The position numbers and the translations under genes are program-made. From CAZEHS01 sp964424355 (GTDB lineage: Bacteria > Bacillota > Clostridia > Peptostreptococcales > Acidaminobacteraceae): a stretch of 64,000 bases of DNA. The stretch covers positions 310,001 to 374,000 of the forward strand of contig CAYRIO010000001.1 of the NCBI GenBank assembly GCA_964424355.1, in the 5' to 3' direction. Of this stretch, positions 50,933 to 59,304 are shown piece after piece; the first letter of the stretch is position 1; every line of letters begins with the position of its first letter. The notes beneath the pieces are model-generated. The model was given only the letters and a program-made list of their open reading frames with translations. It was not told where the DNA came from and did not search any database.

Positions 50933-51688
50933 ATGTCTGTACTTATAAAATTGGATCAGTTTGAAGGACCCTTGGATCTCCTGTGCCATCTGATTGATAA
51001 GCACGAGGTGGACATTCATGATATTCCCATCGCTTTGATTACAGAGCAGTATCTGGCTGTGATTTATGATCTCCATGTTCTGAATTTGGAGCTGGCCAGT
51101 GAATTTCTGGTGATGGCTGCCACACTTCTGGAGATAAAATCCCGAATGCTGCTGCCGCAAAAGGACTATGGCGATTCGGAAACCATCTGGGAGGATCCAC
51201 GGACAGAGTTGGTGGGGCGGATTGTAGAATACCGCCGATATAAGGAAGCAGCTCTGCATCTGCAGGAATTGGAGAACCAGTTCGGACAGCGGTACTATAA
51301 GGAACCCGAGGATCTCGACAGCCTGTTGGACCGGAACACAGATACCATGAAAGACCTGAACCTGGAGACAGACCTTCTGGTGGAGGCGCTGAAAAGGGTT
51401 CTGGATAAAATGGACCGGATCGACACCCATCGTGAAACCTACTTCAAAACCATGCGGCGGGATCCGTACACGGTGGAAGAGAAGATGGGATGGATCACCG
51501 ATCGGTTGAACTTCTCACGAACCATCAGGTTCATGGCTCTCTTTGAGGAAGACACCACCCGCATGGAGGTTATTACGACCTTTCTGGCACTCTTGGAGCT
51601 GATGCGGGGCGGCAAGGTAAAGGTCAAACAGGATATCCGTCTGGAAGATCCTGAAATCATTGCAATAGAGCAGGTGGAACATGGATAA
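50933..51688 (+). CDS. scpA: Segregation and condensation protein ScpA
   Basis: 251 residues, kleisin type: FEGPLDLLCHLIDKHEVDIHDIPIALITEQYLAVI at the N-terminus (binds the SMC head-proximal coiled coil), LEIKSRMLLPQ, and a C-terminal winged helix VITTFLALLELMRGGKVKVKQ. It forms the condensin-like complex with SMC and ScpB. It overlaps scpB by eight bases. Confidence 0.95.
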   Translation: MSVLIKLDQFEGPLDLLCHLIDKHEVDIHDIPIALITEQYLAVIYDLHVLNLELASEFLVMAATLLEIKSRMLLPQKDYGDSETIWEDPRTELVGRIVEYRRYKEAALHLQELENQFGQRYYKEPEDLDSLLDRNTDTMKDLNLETDLLVEALKRVLDKMDRIDTHRETYFKTMRRDPYTVEEKMGWITDRLNFSRTIRFMALFEEDTTRMEVITTFLALLELMRGGKVKVKQDIRLEDPEIIAIEQVEHG

Positions 51689-52217
51689 GATGCTTTCAGT
51701 CATAGAATCGATATTGTTCGTAGCGGGAGAAAGTGTTACAGCCCGAAAGCTCTCCGAGATCTTGGAGTTGAACCTGGCGGAAACACGGAAGCTCATACTG
51801 ACATTACAAAAGCAGTATGCCGATGAGAATAGAGGCATTCAGATCATCGAACTCAATCAGGCGTTTCAAATGACAACCTCCCGCGATAATTCGGTTTACA
51901 TAGATAAATTATGTAAACAAACCCGTTCCAAGGGCCTGAGTCCCGCAACGGTGGAAGTGCTGGCGATTGTTGCCTACAAGCAGCCCGTCACCAAGGGGGA
52001 GATTGAGATCATCCGGGGAGTCAGCTGTGACAAAGCCATGAAAACGTTGTTGGAACGGGATTTGATTGAAATGCGCGAGCGCCAGGGGAACAGAGGCAAT
52101 CTGTATGTCACCGGAGAGGGATTCCTCAGAACCTTCGGTCTGCGGTCCCTGAAGGATCTGCCGGTAATGGATGCATTCAAGCAGCTGAGTATCAGCGAAG
52201 TTGACAAAGGGGAATGA
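51681..52217 (+). CDS. scpB: Segregation and condensation protein ScpB
   Basis: 178 residues with two winged helices: SVIESILFVAGESVTARKLSEIL and RSKGLSPATVEVLAIVAYKQPVTKGEIEIIRGVSCDKAMKTLLERDLIEMRERQGNRGNLYVTGEGFLRTFGL. The second block is the ScpB hallmark. It dimerises and binds ScpA. No rluB or spmA follows, as in many relatives; a minus-strand gene lies next. Confidence 0.95.
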   Translation: MDKMLSVIESILFVAGESVTARKLSEILELNLAETRKLILTLQKQYADENRGIQIIELNQAFQMTTSRDNSVYIDKLCKQTRSKGLSPATVEVLAIVAYKQPVTKGEIEIIRGVSCDKAMKTLLERDLIEMRERQGNRGNLYVTGEGFLRTFGLRSLKDLPVMDAFKQLSISEVDKGE

Positions 52218-52309
52218 TGCGGCCCTTTGAGACAGTCACCCATGAGGTTTTCTCTGCACAGGAATGGTATCCTGACAGAGGAAGCTTCTTTTTTTTTGAA
52301 AAATAGAAA

Positions 52310-52353
52310 GGAGCGGCTCCCCAATGATTTACGCATCATTGAGGAGCCGCTCC
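52310..52353 (-). terminator. Terminator of the permease gene
   Basis: GGAGCGGCTCCCCAATGAT (52310-52328) pairs with 52335-52353 almost perfectly. On the minus strand it is followed by TTTCTATTTTTC, so it mainly serves the gene ending at 52393. Confidence 0.8.
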
Positions 52354-52392
52354 AACACAACAGGATGTCATCGTTTGGATATAAACGCTGTC

Positions 52393-53751
52393 CTAAAGAC
52401 CTGCAGCCTTCTGTTTGCGGACAAAATAGTAAACCGGAAGCCCAACCAGGGTGATGCCAATACCTACCAGTGAGTTGAGCGGGTTTGTCATCACGGTATT
52501 GATGATGATATACATGCCGCCAATGATACCGATAAGCGGGATGAACGGATAGAGAGGGACTTTGTAGGACGCCTTCAGATCGGTTCGTTTCCTGAGAATG
52601 AAAACCCCAGCCACAGCCATGACAAAGAAAATCCAGAGCACAAATACAACCAAATCCGTCAGGGTGTTGAAGGATCCTGACAAGGCATAAACACAAGCCA
52701 GGGCGAATTCAAATACCAGAGCAAAATACGGGCTCTGCGCCTTGTTAACCTTAGTGAAATAGCGGCTCAACGGCAGGATGCCATCAACCCCCATGGCATA
52801 AGGAACCCGGGAACCTGCCATCAGATAGCCGTTCAATGCGCCATAAATTGAAACCAGGATGCCGGCAGAAATCAGCGTGGCGCCAAAGTTTCCGAACAGC
52901 AGCACCGCAGCATCGGATGCGGCTTTGGGAGATGCGATGATCGCTTCAATGGGAAGAACCTTGATAACAGCGATGTTGATCAGCACATACGTTACAATGA
53001 CAACTGAAAGACCGATGATAATGGACCGTGGAAGATCCCGTTCCGGATGTTTGAATTCCCCCGCCATATTTCCCACAGAAATCCAGCCATCGTATGCCCA
53101 CAGTGTTCCAAGAATCGCTGCACCAAAACCCGCACCGTGAATCATTGCAACTGGCGGGGCAAATGCGGGGTTCTTTCCAAAAAATAGACCGCAGCCGATA
53201 ATGATAAAAATGGGAATCAGCTTCCCAACGGTAGAAAAGGACTGAACAATACCGCCGAACTTAGCAGAAATACAGTTGATCACCACAATTGTGAAAATCA
53301 TGAGGATGGCAAAACCCTTTTGCATTTCGAGACTCATCGGAACAAAATACGTCGCTTGGGTGGCCATTACCACTGCCAGGGCAGCAGATGAACCCGGAAC
53401 ATAGATGATGGTCTGTACCCATCCTAAAAGAAAGGCCCACTTTTCTCCGTAAAGCTCTTTCAGGTAGGCGAAAAGTCCGCCTGTTTTAGGAATGGCTGAT
53501 GCGATTTCCGCAACAGTGAGGCCCGCGGCCATCGTAATGATTCCCCCGACAATCCATGCTGCAATTCCCATTTGAAAGGAGCCTGCATTCTGATAGACGA
53601 TGGACGGTTTGAAAAAAATTCCGGATCCGATGGTCATTCCAATGACCATGGCAATGGCCGAAAAAACTCCCAAGCTTTTCTTCAAGCCTGTTTTTGAAGC
53701 GGTGGATGCTTCACCGTGTGTTTCAACTTGTGTTTTACGCAATGCGGACAT
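52393..53751 (-). CDS. APC family amino acid permease
   Basis: 452 residues with about 12 transmembrane helices. SLGVFSAIAMVIGMTIGSGIFFKPS is the first-helix motif of the APC/LAT subfamily. TKVNKAQSPYFALVFEFALACVYALSG and the C-terminal RKRTDLKASYKVPLYPFIPLIGIIGGMYIIINT match the serine/threonine- or LAT-like permease subgroup. Substrate unknown. ATG 53751 is preferred; GTG 53772 lies further upstream beside the ribosome-binding site GAAAGGAG. It stands alone on the minus strand. Confidence 0.9.
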   Translation of the reverse strand: MSALRKTQVETHGEASTASKTGLKKSLGVFSAIAMVIGMTIGSGIFFKPSIVYQNAGSFQMGIAAWIVGGIITMAAGLTVAEIASAIPKTGGLFAYLKELYGEKWAFLLGWVQTIIYVPGSSAALAVVMATQATYFVPMSLEMQKGFAILMIFTIVVINCISAKFGGIVQSFSTVGKLIPIFIIIGCGLFFGKNPAFAPPVAMIHGAGFGAAILGTLWAYDGWISVGNMAGEFKHPERDLPRSIIIGLSVVIVTYVLINIAVIKVLPIEAIIASPKAASDAAVLLFGNFGATLISAGILVSIYGALNGYLMAGSRVPYAMGVDGILPLSRYFTKVNKAQSPYFALVFEFALACVYALSGSFNTLTDLVVFVLWIFFVMAVAGVFILRKRTDLKASYKVPLYPFIPLIGIIGGMYIIINTVMTNPLNSLVGIGITLVGLPVYYFVRKQKAAGL

Positions 53752-53810
53752 AGGTTGATTCACTCCTTTCACTATTTTGTCTGTTGTTAACGACCCAACT
53801 CATCTTAACA

Positions 53811-53838
53811 CAATCGTTTAATGTTTAACAATCGTTTA
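53811..53838. promoter_or_regulatory. Tandem CAATCGTTTA boxes upstream of the permease
   Basis: Two identical 10-bp boxes 18 bp apart, each within TTAACA(C)AATCGTTTA, about 60-90 bp upstream of the permease start. They look like paired binding sites for a regulator that I cannot name. Confidence 0.45.
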
Positions 53839-53913
53839 TGCATAAATTTCACGAACCCTTTATTAGGCTAAAGCAGCACTTCGGTAAAAGTTGTTTGAAT
53901 AAAACCAAACGCA

Positions 53914-53935
53914 ATTGTTCATAATGCTGAACAAT
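53914..53935. promoter_or_regulatory. Palindromic operator-like site
   Basis: ATTGTTCA and TGAACAAT are a perfect 8-bp inverted repeat with a 6-bp spacer, a form typical of dimeric repressor sites. It is about 165 bp upstream of the permease start. Confidence 0.45.
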
Positions 53936-54190
53936 CGAATCGTGTCCTGTGATTTTAAAAAATCAGATGCATCTGTTTTTCGGAATATGTGCTTTTGCTG
54001 AGAGTGACATTCTTGAATAAACACCTGAATAGAATCAATTTTTCTGAATATAATGATAATATATTAACAATTGAAACAGGCATCCCGCAGAATAATTTTA
54101 CTGCATAGCGGAGGTTATGATTTGAACAGGAAGGAGCCACCGGATTTTTTCAAAACGTCCCCTCTATTGCGAGGCCCCGTAAACAGAAAG

Positions 54191-54222
54191 CAGGGTGCAT
54201 CTGCGTTGGCAAATACACCCTG
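54191..54222 (-). terminator. Terminator of the acyltransferase gene
   Basis: CAGGGTGCATCTGC (54191-54204) pairs with GCAAATACACCCTG (54209-54222), with a four-base loop and a few mismatches. On the minus strand CTTTCTGTTT follows. A second perfect 11-bp hairpin (CAACCGCTTGA with TCAAGCGGTTG, 54229-54256) overlaps the stop codon. Confidence 0.65.
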
Positions 54223-54246
54223 TTCATAGCAACCGCTTGACTGAGA

Positions 54247-55263
54247 TCAAGCGGTTGCACGCCTGAGCTTCTTATACCTCAGATAGACCAATGCGCCGGT
54301 AAATGAAATGATTGTCACCGCCACATAGTTCAGGGGCAGGATCACATGCATTTCATGAAAACCGATCGTGTGATAGAGCTTGTAAAAAACGGCGATGAAA
54401 AGCGGATGGGCCAGATACACATAGAAAGTCGCGGCACTGAGGGTGATGATCCCGGAAACCCAATCCGGTTGGTTGATTCCTTGAACCATCGCCGTTGAGA
54501 GGCTCATGAGCATCAGAATAGCCGCAAGGCTGAACAGTTGCCAGAGCTGGGGCAGTTGAGACAGGAATGCCTCGGGGGAAAATCGGGAATGCAGATAGAA
54601 GGCTGCAGCGGCAAGATAAATACATCCAATCAGGAACCCATGCCTGATGATGCTGTTTTTCATATACGTGTAGTTTGCACCCCAAACCATACCAGCAGCA
54701 AAAAAAATGAGGTAGGGGACAAAAATCCGATCCATATAGGGGAAGGGCGGAACCCCATAAGCGAATCCCAGGTGTATCGCTATGGCCAGGGCCAATGTGA
54801 GCACTGGATGCATCCGCTCCACAATCGGTTTTAGCAAAGGAAAAAGAGCATACAGCTGAAACAGGATGATAACAAAGTAAAGATGGAATTCACCGGTGCC
54901 CAGAAAAACAACCGCAAGGATATTGGCCAAAGAGACGGCATAGTAGCCCGCCAGCGCATAGACAAAAAAATAGGTGAAGCTCCACCCCAGATACGGGATC
55001 AGGATGCTATGCATCCGTTTTTTCATAAATGTCATACAGGCCAGGGGCTTTCCGCCATACCGGAGCATCAAAGCCAGCCCACTGAGAAAGATAAAGCTGG
55101 GAACTGCAAAATTCGAAATGCCGTTAAAGAACAGAGAAATATTTCGTGTTGTATTTTCTACCGAAGGATCACTGATGCCCATTGCCGAGATATGGATGGC
55201 GACAACGGCCAGGCAGGAAATGATCTTCATCAAGTCTATTTCAAGGAACCGATTCTTTTCCAA
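54247..55263 (-). CDS. Membrane acyltransferase family 3 protein
   Basis: 338 residues with about ten transmembrane helices. RFLEIDLMKIISCLAVVAIHISAMG carries the conserved His of acyltransferase-3 enzymes, and IPYLGWSFTYFFVYAL and the C-terminal YLAHPLFIAVFYKLY are typical. Such enzymes O-acetylate surface polysaccharides or peptidoglycan; the substrate is unknown. It follows speB on the same strand with a gap of 28 nt, so it may share the polyamine transcript without a clear functional link. Confidence 0.88.
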   Translation of the reverse strand: MEKNRFLEIDLMKIISCLAVVAIHISAMGISDPSVENTTRNISLFFNGISNFAVPSFIFLSGLALMLRYGGKPLACMTFMKKRMHSILIPYLGWSFTYFFVYALAGYYAVSLANILAVVFLGTGEFHLYFVIILFQLYALFPLLKPIVERMHPVLTLALAIAIHLGFAYGVPPFPYMDRIFVPYLIFFAAGMVWGANYTYMKNSIIRHGFLIGCIYLAAAAFYLHSRFSPEAFLSQLPQLWQLFSLAAILMLMSLSTAMVQGINQPDWVSGIITLSAATFYVYLAHPLFIAVFYKLYHTIGFHEMHVILPLNYVAVTIISFTGALVYLRYKKLRRATA

Positions 55264-55291
55264 GGCACAGGGTGCTCCTTCTCTCTTCCGT

Positions 55292-56143
55292 TTAAAGTAT
55301 CAGCATGACCTCTCTCAGCAGCTTTGAAACCGTAGCGGTCGATACGCCGGAAAGGTCGTAGTCCGGTGCCAGCTCAACCACATCCGCGCCGATGATATTC
55401 AGCCCGCTGATGGTTTTCAGCGCCTGCAGCATTTCCCGGAAGGTGAGGCCACCGGGCTCTGGGGTACCGGTGCCGGCAAGCAGAGAAGGGTCCAGCACGT
55501 CCACGTCGATGGTCAGGTAAACCGGCGCGTCACCAATGGCGGCAACCGCTTCATCCAACCGGGAGCAGTCGAAGGGGCAGAGCAGGGTATGGCCCTCTTC
55601 CATGGCCCACTGGAACTCTTCCTTCATACCGGAGCGGATGCCGAACTGAAAGATCCGCCCGTCACCCAGGACGTCCCAGGCTTTTCGGATGACGCTGGCA
55701 TGGGAAAGGGAAACCCCCATGTATTCCGTACGCAGATCCGTATGGGCATCAAAATGAACAATGTGAAGATCCGGGTATTTCCGGGCAGCTGCCTGGATCA
55801 CCGGCAGAGACACCAGGTGTTCGCCGCCGATCATCAACGGCTTCTTGCCATCAGCAAACAGTTCATCGGCGTACTCTTCAATCACGGCCAAAGCTTTAAC
55901 CGTATCTCCAAAGGGGATTTCAAGATCCCCGGCATCATGAACCGCATGCTCGGTGATGTCCTTATTCAGGAACAGGCTGTAAGTCTCCAGACCATAGCTG
56001 TCCGGACGGATCTTAGGCGGTGCAAAACGGCTTCCAGGCCGATAGGAACAGGTGCCGTCAAAGGGGGCGCCGAAAAGAACTACTTCTGAGTCCTCATAAG
56101 AGGCATCACAGCCGATGAATGTCGCCATATTATAAAGTTGCAT
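55292..56143 (-). CDS. speB: Agmatinase/ureohydrolase SpeB
   Basis: 283 residues of the arginase superfamily. Mn ligands are visible in LMIGGEHLVSLPV (His), VHFDAHTDL (Asp-His-Asp) and LTIDVDVLDPSLLAGTGTPEPGGL (Asp-x-Asp); VVELAPDYDLSGVSTATVSKLL completes the fold. It releases urea from agmatine to give putrescine, the substrate of the adjacent spermidine synthase. TTG 56149 and ATG 56143 both fit the AAGGAGAAA site; ATG 56143 is preferred. It overlaps speE by 14 bases. Confidence 0.92.
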   Translation of the reverse strand: MQLYNMATFIGCDASYEDSEVVLFGAPFDGTCSYRPGSRFAPPKIRPDSYGLETYSLFLNKDITEHAVHDAGDLEIPFGDTVKALAVIEEYADELFADGKKPLMIGGEHLVSLPVIQAAARKYPDLHIVHFDAHTDLRTEYMGVSLSHASVIRKAWDVLGDGRIFQFGIRSGMKEEFQWAMEEGHTLLCPFDCSRLDEAVAAIGDAPVYLTIDVDVLDPSLLAGTGTPEPGGLTFREMLQALKTISGLNIIGADVVELAPDYDLSGVSTATVSKLLREVMLIL

Positions 56144-56984
56144 TTTCAAATTTCTCCTTTACATAGTTGGGCAGGGCGAAGGTTCCCACATGGAGATCCG
56201 TGTTGTAGTACCGGGTTTTAAGGTTCAGGGCATTCCATTGTTTTACTTGAAGGTCCTTCAGAGGGTGCACATTCTTGGATGCGAAATTGAAGAGCCAGTA
56301 ACCACCAGGATAAGTGGGAATCGCTGCCTGGTAAACCTCAACAATGGGGAACAGCTTCTTCAGCTTCAGGTTGGAGCTGATGCCTACCTTGAAGAATTCT
56401 TCATACACCGGGGTTTCGTTCTGATTGACGCAGATCCCGTTCTCGGTGAGCGCCCGGTAGCAGTTGGTATAGAATTCAGTGGTAAAAAGGCCTTCACCGG
56501 GGCCTACCGGGTCTGTGGAATCAATCAGGATCAAGTCATAGCAGGCAGTCTTATCCTCAACCCACTTGACGCCATCTTCAAAATACAGATGAACCCGGGG
56601 ATCGTCAAGGGCACAGGAGATAGCAGGAAAGAACTCCCGGGCCGTATCCACCACCATTTTGTCAATTTCAACCATGTCGATGTGCTCGATCTGAGGATAC
56701 CGGGCCAGCTCACGGACCGTGCCGCCGTCGCCGCCGCCGATGACAAGCACCCGTTTGATGGCCGGATTCGCTGCCAGGGCAGGGTGTACGATCATATCAT
56801 GGTAGATGAACTCGTCCTTGTCGGTGACCATGACCAGGCCATCCAGGGTCATCAATCGGCCATATTCGAAGGTTTCTAGAATATCCACCTTTTGAAAATC
56901 ACTCTGTTTTGAAAACAAGGTTTTATTGACGCGGAGCGAAAACCGCACATTCTCATTGTGTTCTTCTGTGTACCAGAGTTCCAT
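56130..56984 (-). CDS. speE: Spermidine synthase SpeE
   Basis: 284 residues: MELWYTEEHNENVRFSLRVNKTLFSKQSDFQKVDILETFEYGRLMTLDG, VLVIGGGDGGTVRELARYP (decarboxylated-SAM site), DMVEIDKMVVDTAREFFP, YDLILIDSTDPVGPGEGLFT with the catalytic Asp. It transfers aminopropyl to putrescine. Needed partners speD and an arginine decarboxylase are not in the window. AAGGAGG just upstream sets ATG 56984; the frame is open further upstream but has no second site. Confidence 0.95.
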   Translation of the reverse strand: MELWYTEEHNENVRFSLRVNKTLFSKQSDFQKVDILETFEYGRLMTLDGLVMVTDKDEFIYHDMIVHPALAANPAIKRVLVIGGGDGGTVRELARYPQIEHIDMVEIDKMVVDTAREFFPAISCALDDPRVHLYFEDGVKWVEDKTACYDLILIDSTDPVGPGEGLFTTEFYTNCYRALTENGICVNQNETPVYEEFFKVGISSNLKLKKLFPIVEVYQAAIPTYPGGYWLFNFASKNVHPLKDLQVKQWNALNLKTRYYNTDLHVGTFALPNYVKEKFENATL

Positions 56985-57015
56985 ATTGAACCTCCTTATG
57001 ATATCTATCGATTTA

Positions 57016-57043
57016 ATCATATAATATATGCCCCGTTAGTCAA
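57016..57043 (-). promoter_or_regulatory. Candidate promoter of the speE-speB operon
   Basis: On the minus strand TTGACT (57043-57038), 16-bp spacer, TATGAT (57021-57016), about 32 bp before the speE start. Both hexamers are near consensus. Confidence 0.62.
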
Positions 57044-57109
57044 TAAATACTCTTAAAATGACAGGGAAAGTATGCTACGCTTTGTATGACCCCAATGAAG
57101 GAGGATTTT

Positions 57110-57553
57110 ATGATTACCATACAAATTCCTGAAATATCTCAGACCGATGCCGTCAGTCGGTTCATAGAAGATTCCCGGTTATCTCTCAACACCTCGGTTA
57201 ATCGGACAGAATCCATGGTCCTGCTTGAGGACGGAGCGGTCCTGGGTTATGCGGCATATCAACGACACGAGGCTGAGGCCTCTGTTCTAACGCTTTTCAT
57301 CACACCGGCCATGCGGCGTATGGGTTTTGGCGACGGACTCCTGAGAGCGCTTCTGAATCTGATGGAGCGCAACGGCATCCAGCGATTTTTTATTCCCGCA
57401 GATACCGACACCAGGAAATTCCTGCTCACAGAGGACCTGATTCCCGTCAACGAGACACCAAGTTGGGTGAAGGCCCCCGTTGCAGAACCTTTCTGGTTCG
57501 AGGGCACATTGCCGGAATTCTTTCAAAAGCCCTGCAAGGGAGGACGCCGGTAG
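57110..57553 (+). CDS. GNAT family acetyltransferase
   Basis: 147 residues. AVLGYAAYQ (strand 4), SVLTLFITPAMRRMGFGDGLLRALLNLM with the acetyl-CoA loop R-x-x-G-x-G, then RFFIPADTDTRKFLL. The acceptor is unknown. GAAGGAGG (57098-57105) supports ATG 57110. It is followed by mnmM three bases later, so the two are probably cotranslated. Confidence 0.85.
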   Translation: MITIQIPEISQTDAVSRFIEDSRLSLNTSVNRTESMVLLEDGAVLGYAAYQRHEAEASVLTLFITPAMRRMGFGDGLLRALLNLMERNGIQRFFIPADTDTRKFLLTEDLIPVNETPSWVKAPVAEPFWFEGTLPEFFQKPCKGGRR

Positions 57554-57555
57554 CA

Positions 57556-58128
57556 ATGACGCTCTTTTCGATGAATAATGCGGTTGAAATCCTGTGGCAA
57601 TTGGTGCCGCAGATGCTCTCAGAAGGGGATATCTGTGTCGACGCCACCGTTGGAAACGGCAAGGATACAGCAGCCCTATGCAAGCTTGTGGGTCCTGCCG
57701 GCCATGTGTACGGTTTCGATATCCAGAAGGACGCACTGGATCAGGCCCGACTTTTCATAGATTCCGCATCTCCGGAATCCGCCTACACGCTGATCCATGC
57801 AAGCCACGGTATGATCAAGACCTACATCGCACACCCAGTAGATTTGATCCTATTCAATCTGGGCTATCTGCCCGGCGGTGACAAAACCATCACGACAAAA
57901 GCTGAAAGCACACTGGAGGCCATGACCGCATCCCTGGAACTTCTGAAATCCGGGGGGAAACTGACCGCTGTGCTTTACCCCGGCCACGGGGCCGGAGCAA
58001 GCGAAGCCGTGGCCGTCAAGGATTGGGCTTCCCAGCTGAATCAAAAGCACTTTTCTGTGGCGGTCCTGACGTTTACCAATCAGGTGAACAATCCGCCCCA
58101 ACTCATGCTGATAGAAAAGAGAGGATAA
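57556..58128 (+). CDS. mnmM: tRNA mnm5s2U methyltransferase MnmM (YtqB family)
   Basis: 190 residues: NAVEILWQLVPQMLSEGDICVDATVGNGKDTAALCKLVG (SAM loop), YGFDIQKDALDQAR, LILFNLGYLPGGDKTITTKAESTLEAM, and LTAVLYPGHGAGASEAVAVKDW. The NLGYLPGGD motif is diagnostic for YtqB. Members methylate nm5(s2)U34 of tRNA to mnm5(s2)U34 in Gram-positives that lack the MnmC methylase domain. GGGAGG lies 12 bases before ATG 57556, and the start is otherwise unambiguous. Confidence 0.87.
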   Translation: MTLFSMNNAVEILWQLVPQMLSEGDICVDATVGNGKDTAALCKLVGPAGHVYGFDIQKDALDQARLFIDSASPESAYTLIHASHGMIKTYIAHPVDLILFNLGYLPGGDKTITTKAESTLEAMTASLELLKSGGKLTAVLYPGHGAGASEAVAVKDWASQLNQKHFSVAVLTFTNQVNNPPQLMLIEKRG

Positions 58129-58131
58129 ACC

Positions 58132-58893
58132 ATGCGAATTCTCGTTTCAAACGATGACGGCATCAACGCCGCAGGTATCAACGCCCTCATTGATCTGCTG
58201 TGCCTGGAACACGAAGTCTACGTGGCGGCGCCCACCCTGCAGAAAAGCGCCAGCAGCCATGCCTTGACCATGCAGCACCCTATCACGGTGAAGGAAGTGG
58301 AAGACCCACGGACAGCAAAAAGCTGGGCCATCGGCGGGAACCCTGCGGACTGCACGAAACTGGCCCTGGAAGAATTGCTGGGATTCAAGCCCGATTGGGT
58401 GATTGCCGGAATCAATCACGGCCCCAATCTGGGAACGGATCTGCTCTACTCGGGGACCGTTGCAGCCGCAGCCGAAGGCACACTCTTCCATGTCCCTTCC
58501 ATCGCCATCTCATACCTGGACTATGAGGCAGAAAACTTGAACGAAGCGGTACAGGCAGTAAAGGAAACCTTGGACTGGCTCTTCAAAAATCCAGTAGGGG
58601 GCAGAACGCTGCTGAACATCAACATCCCCAATCTGCTTTATCAAGATATGAAAGGCCTTAAGATCACCCGGATCGGTGAGGCACGGTATGAAAAGCCCTT
58701 CAGCAAGCGCCTGGATCCCCGGGGGAATACCTATTATTGGCTGGCCGGTGACCTGGTACTGGAATCGGAATCGGAGGATGCTGATGTGATTGCGGCACGG
58801 GATGGCTTCATTACCATCTCTCCGGTGAAATTCGAATTTGATGATTGGGAAAACAACAAATTCCTGTCCGATCGCCTGAAAGAGAGGGCATAG
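58132..58893 (+). CDS. surE: 5'/3'-nucleotidase SurE
   Basis: 253 residues: MRILVSNDDGINAAGINAL with metal ligands Asp8, Asp9 and Asn/Ser-type partners, YVAAPTLQKSASSHALTM, NPADCTKLAL, GINHGPNLGTDLLYSGTVAAAAEG, and a C-terminal swapping arm. It dephosphorylates nucleoside monophosphates and some polyphosphates. It starts four bases after mnmM. A terminator follows. Confidence 0.95.
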   Translation: MRILVSNDDGINAAGINALIDLLCLEHEVYVAAPTLQKSASSHALTMQHPITVKEVEDPRTAKSWAIGGNPADCTKLALEELLGFKPDWVIAGINHGPNLGTDLLYSGTVAAAAEGTLFHVPSIAISYLDYEAENLNEAVQAVKETLDWLFKNPVGGRTLLNINIPNLLYQDMKGLKITRIGEARYEKPFSKRLDPRGNTYYWLAGDLVLESESEDADVIAARDGFITISPVKFEFDDWENNKFLSDRLKERA

Positions 58894-58916
58894 GAACCAT
58901 AGGGTTATAAACACGA

Positions 58917-58943
58917 AGCAGACTCGCAGTGGTCTGCTTTTTT
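58917..58943 (+). terminator. Rho-independent terminator after surE
   Basis: AGCAGAC (58917-58923) pairs with GTCTGCT (58932-58938), followed by a T-run to 58943. It lies 24 bases after the surE stop. Confidence 0.88.
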
Positions 58944-59029
58944 GTATCCCGATATGCAGTCATAATATTATACAAAATGCAATTATCCATGCATAACATT
59001 CTGTTTGTAACGTTAAAATGAATTGTTAC

Positions 59030-59057
59030 TTGCATTATCATTTGGGTATGCTATGCT
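59030..59057 (+). promoter_or_regulatory. Candidate promoter of the korDABC operon
   Basis: TTGCAT (59030-59035), 16-bp spacer, TATGCT (59052-59057), about 31 bp before the korD ATG. Confidence 0.5.
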
Positions 59058-59088
59058 TGAATCAGTACATCAAAGGAGGCGCTCTGCA

Positions 59089-59304
59089 ATGGCAATTGAC
59101 AGGGACCGCGTTGAAGTGAAAATCAAGCTGGATTGGTGTAAGGGCTGCGGTATTTGCGTGGCATTCTGCCCTAAAAAAGTATTGGGGCTTGACCCGCAGT
59201 TGAAGGTTCAGATGCTGGATCGGGAAAACTGCATCAAATGCGGTCAATGCGAGCTGCGGTGCCCGGATTATGCGATTTATCTGGGAGGGATCACCCATGA
59301 GTAA
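59089..59304 (+). CDS. korD: 2-oxoacid:ferredoxin oxidoreductase, delta (ferredoxin) subunit
   Basis: 71 residues with two CxxCxxCxxxCP motifs (CKGCGICVAFCP and CIKCGQCELRCP), a 2[4Fe-4S] ferredoxin-like subunit. It passes electrons from the catalytic subunits to ferredoxin. AAAGGAGG (59072-59079) sets ATG 59089. It overlaps korA by eight bases. Gene order delta-alpha-beta-gamma is typical of 2-oxoglutarate-type enzymes. Confidence 0.92.
   Translation: MAIDRDRVEVKIKLDWCKGCGICVAFCPKKVLGLDPQLKVQMLDRENCIKCGQCELRCPDYAIYLGGITHE

Larger units (their letters stand above)
53773..54246. other. 474-bp intergenic region with repeated operator-like motifs
   Basis: AT-rich, with no gene I can support. 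It contains a direct repeat CAATCGTTTA (53811-53820 and 53829-53838, period 18), a perfect inverted repeat ATTGTTCA/TGAACAAT (53914-53921 with 53928-53935) overlapping a further CAATCG, and the terminator hairpin of the acyltransferase gene (54191-54222). Confidence 0.6.

Noticed and set aside
53955..54140. Small minus-strand frame of about 61 codons
   Set aside because: No ribosome-binding site, odd composition and no family match. It lies in AT-rich intergenic DNA.
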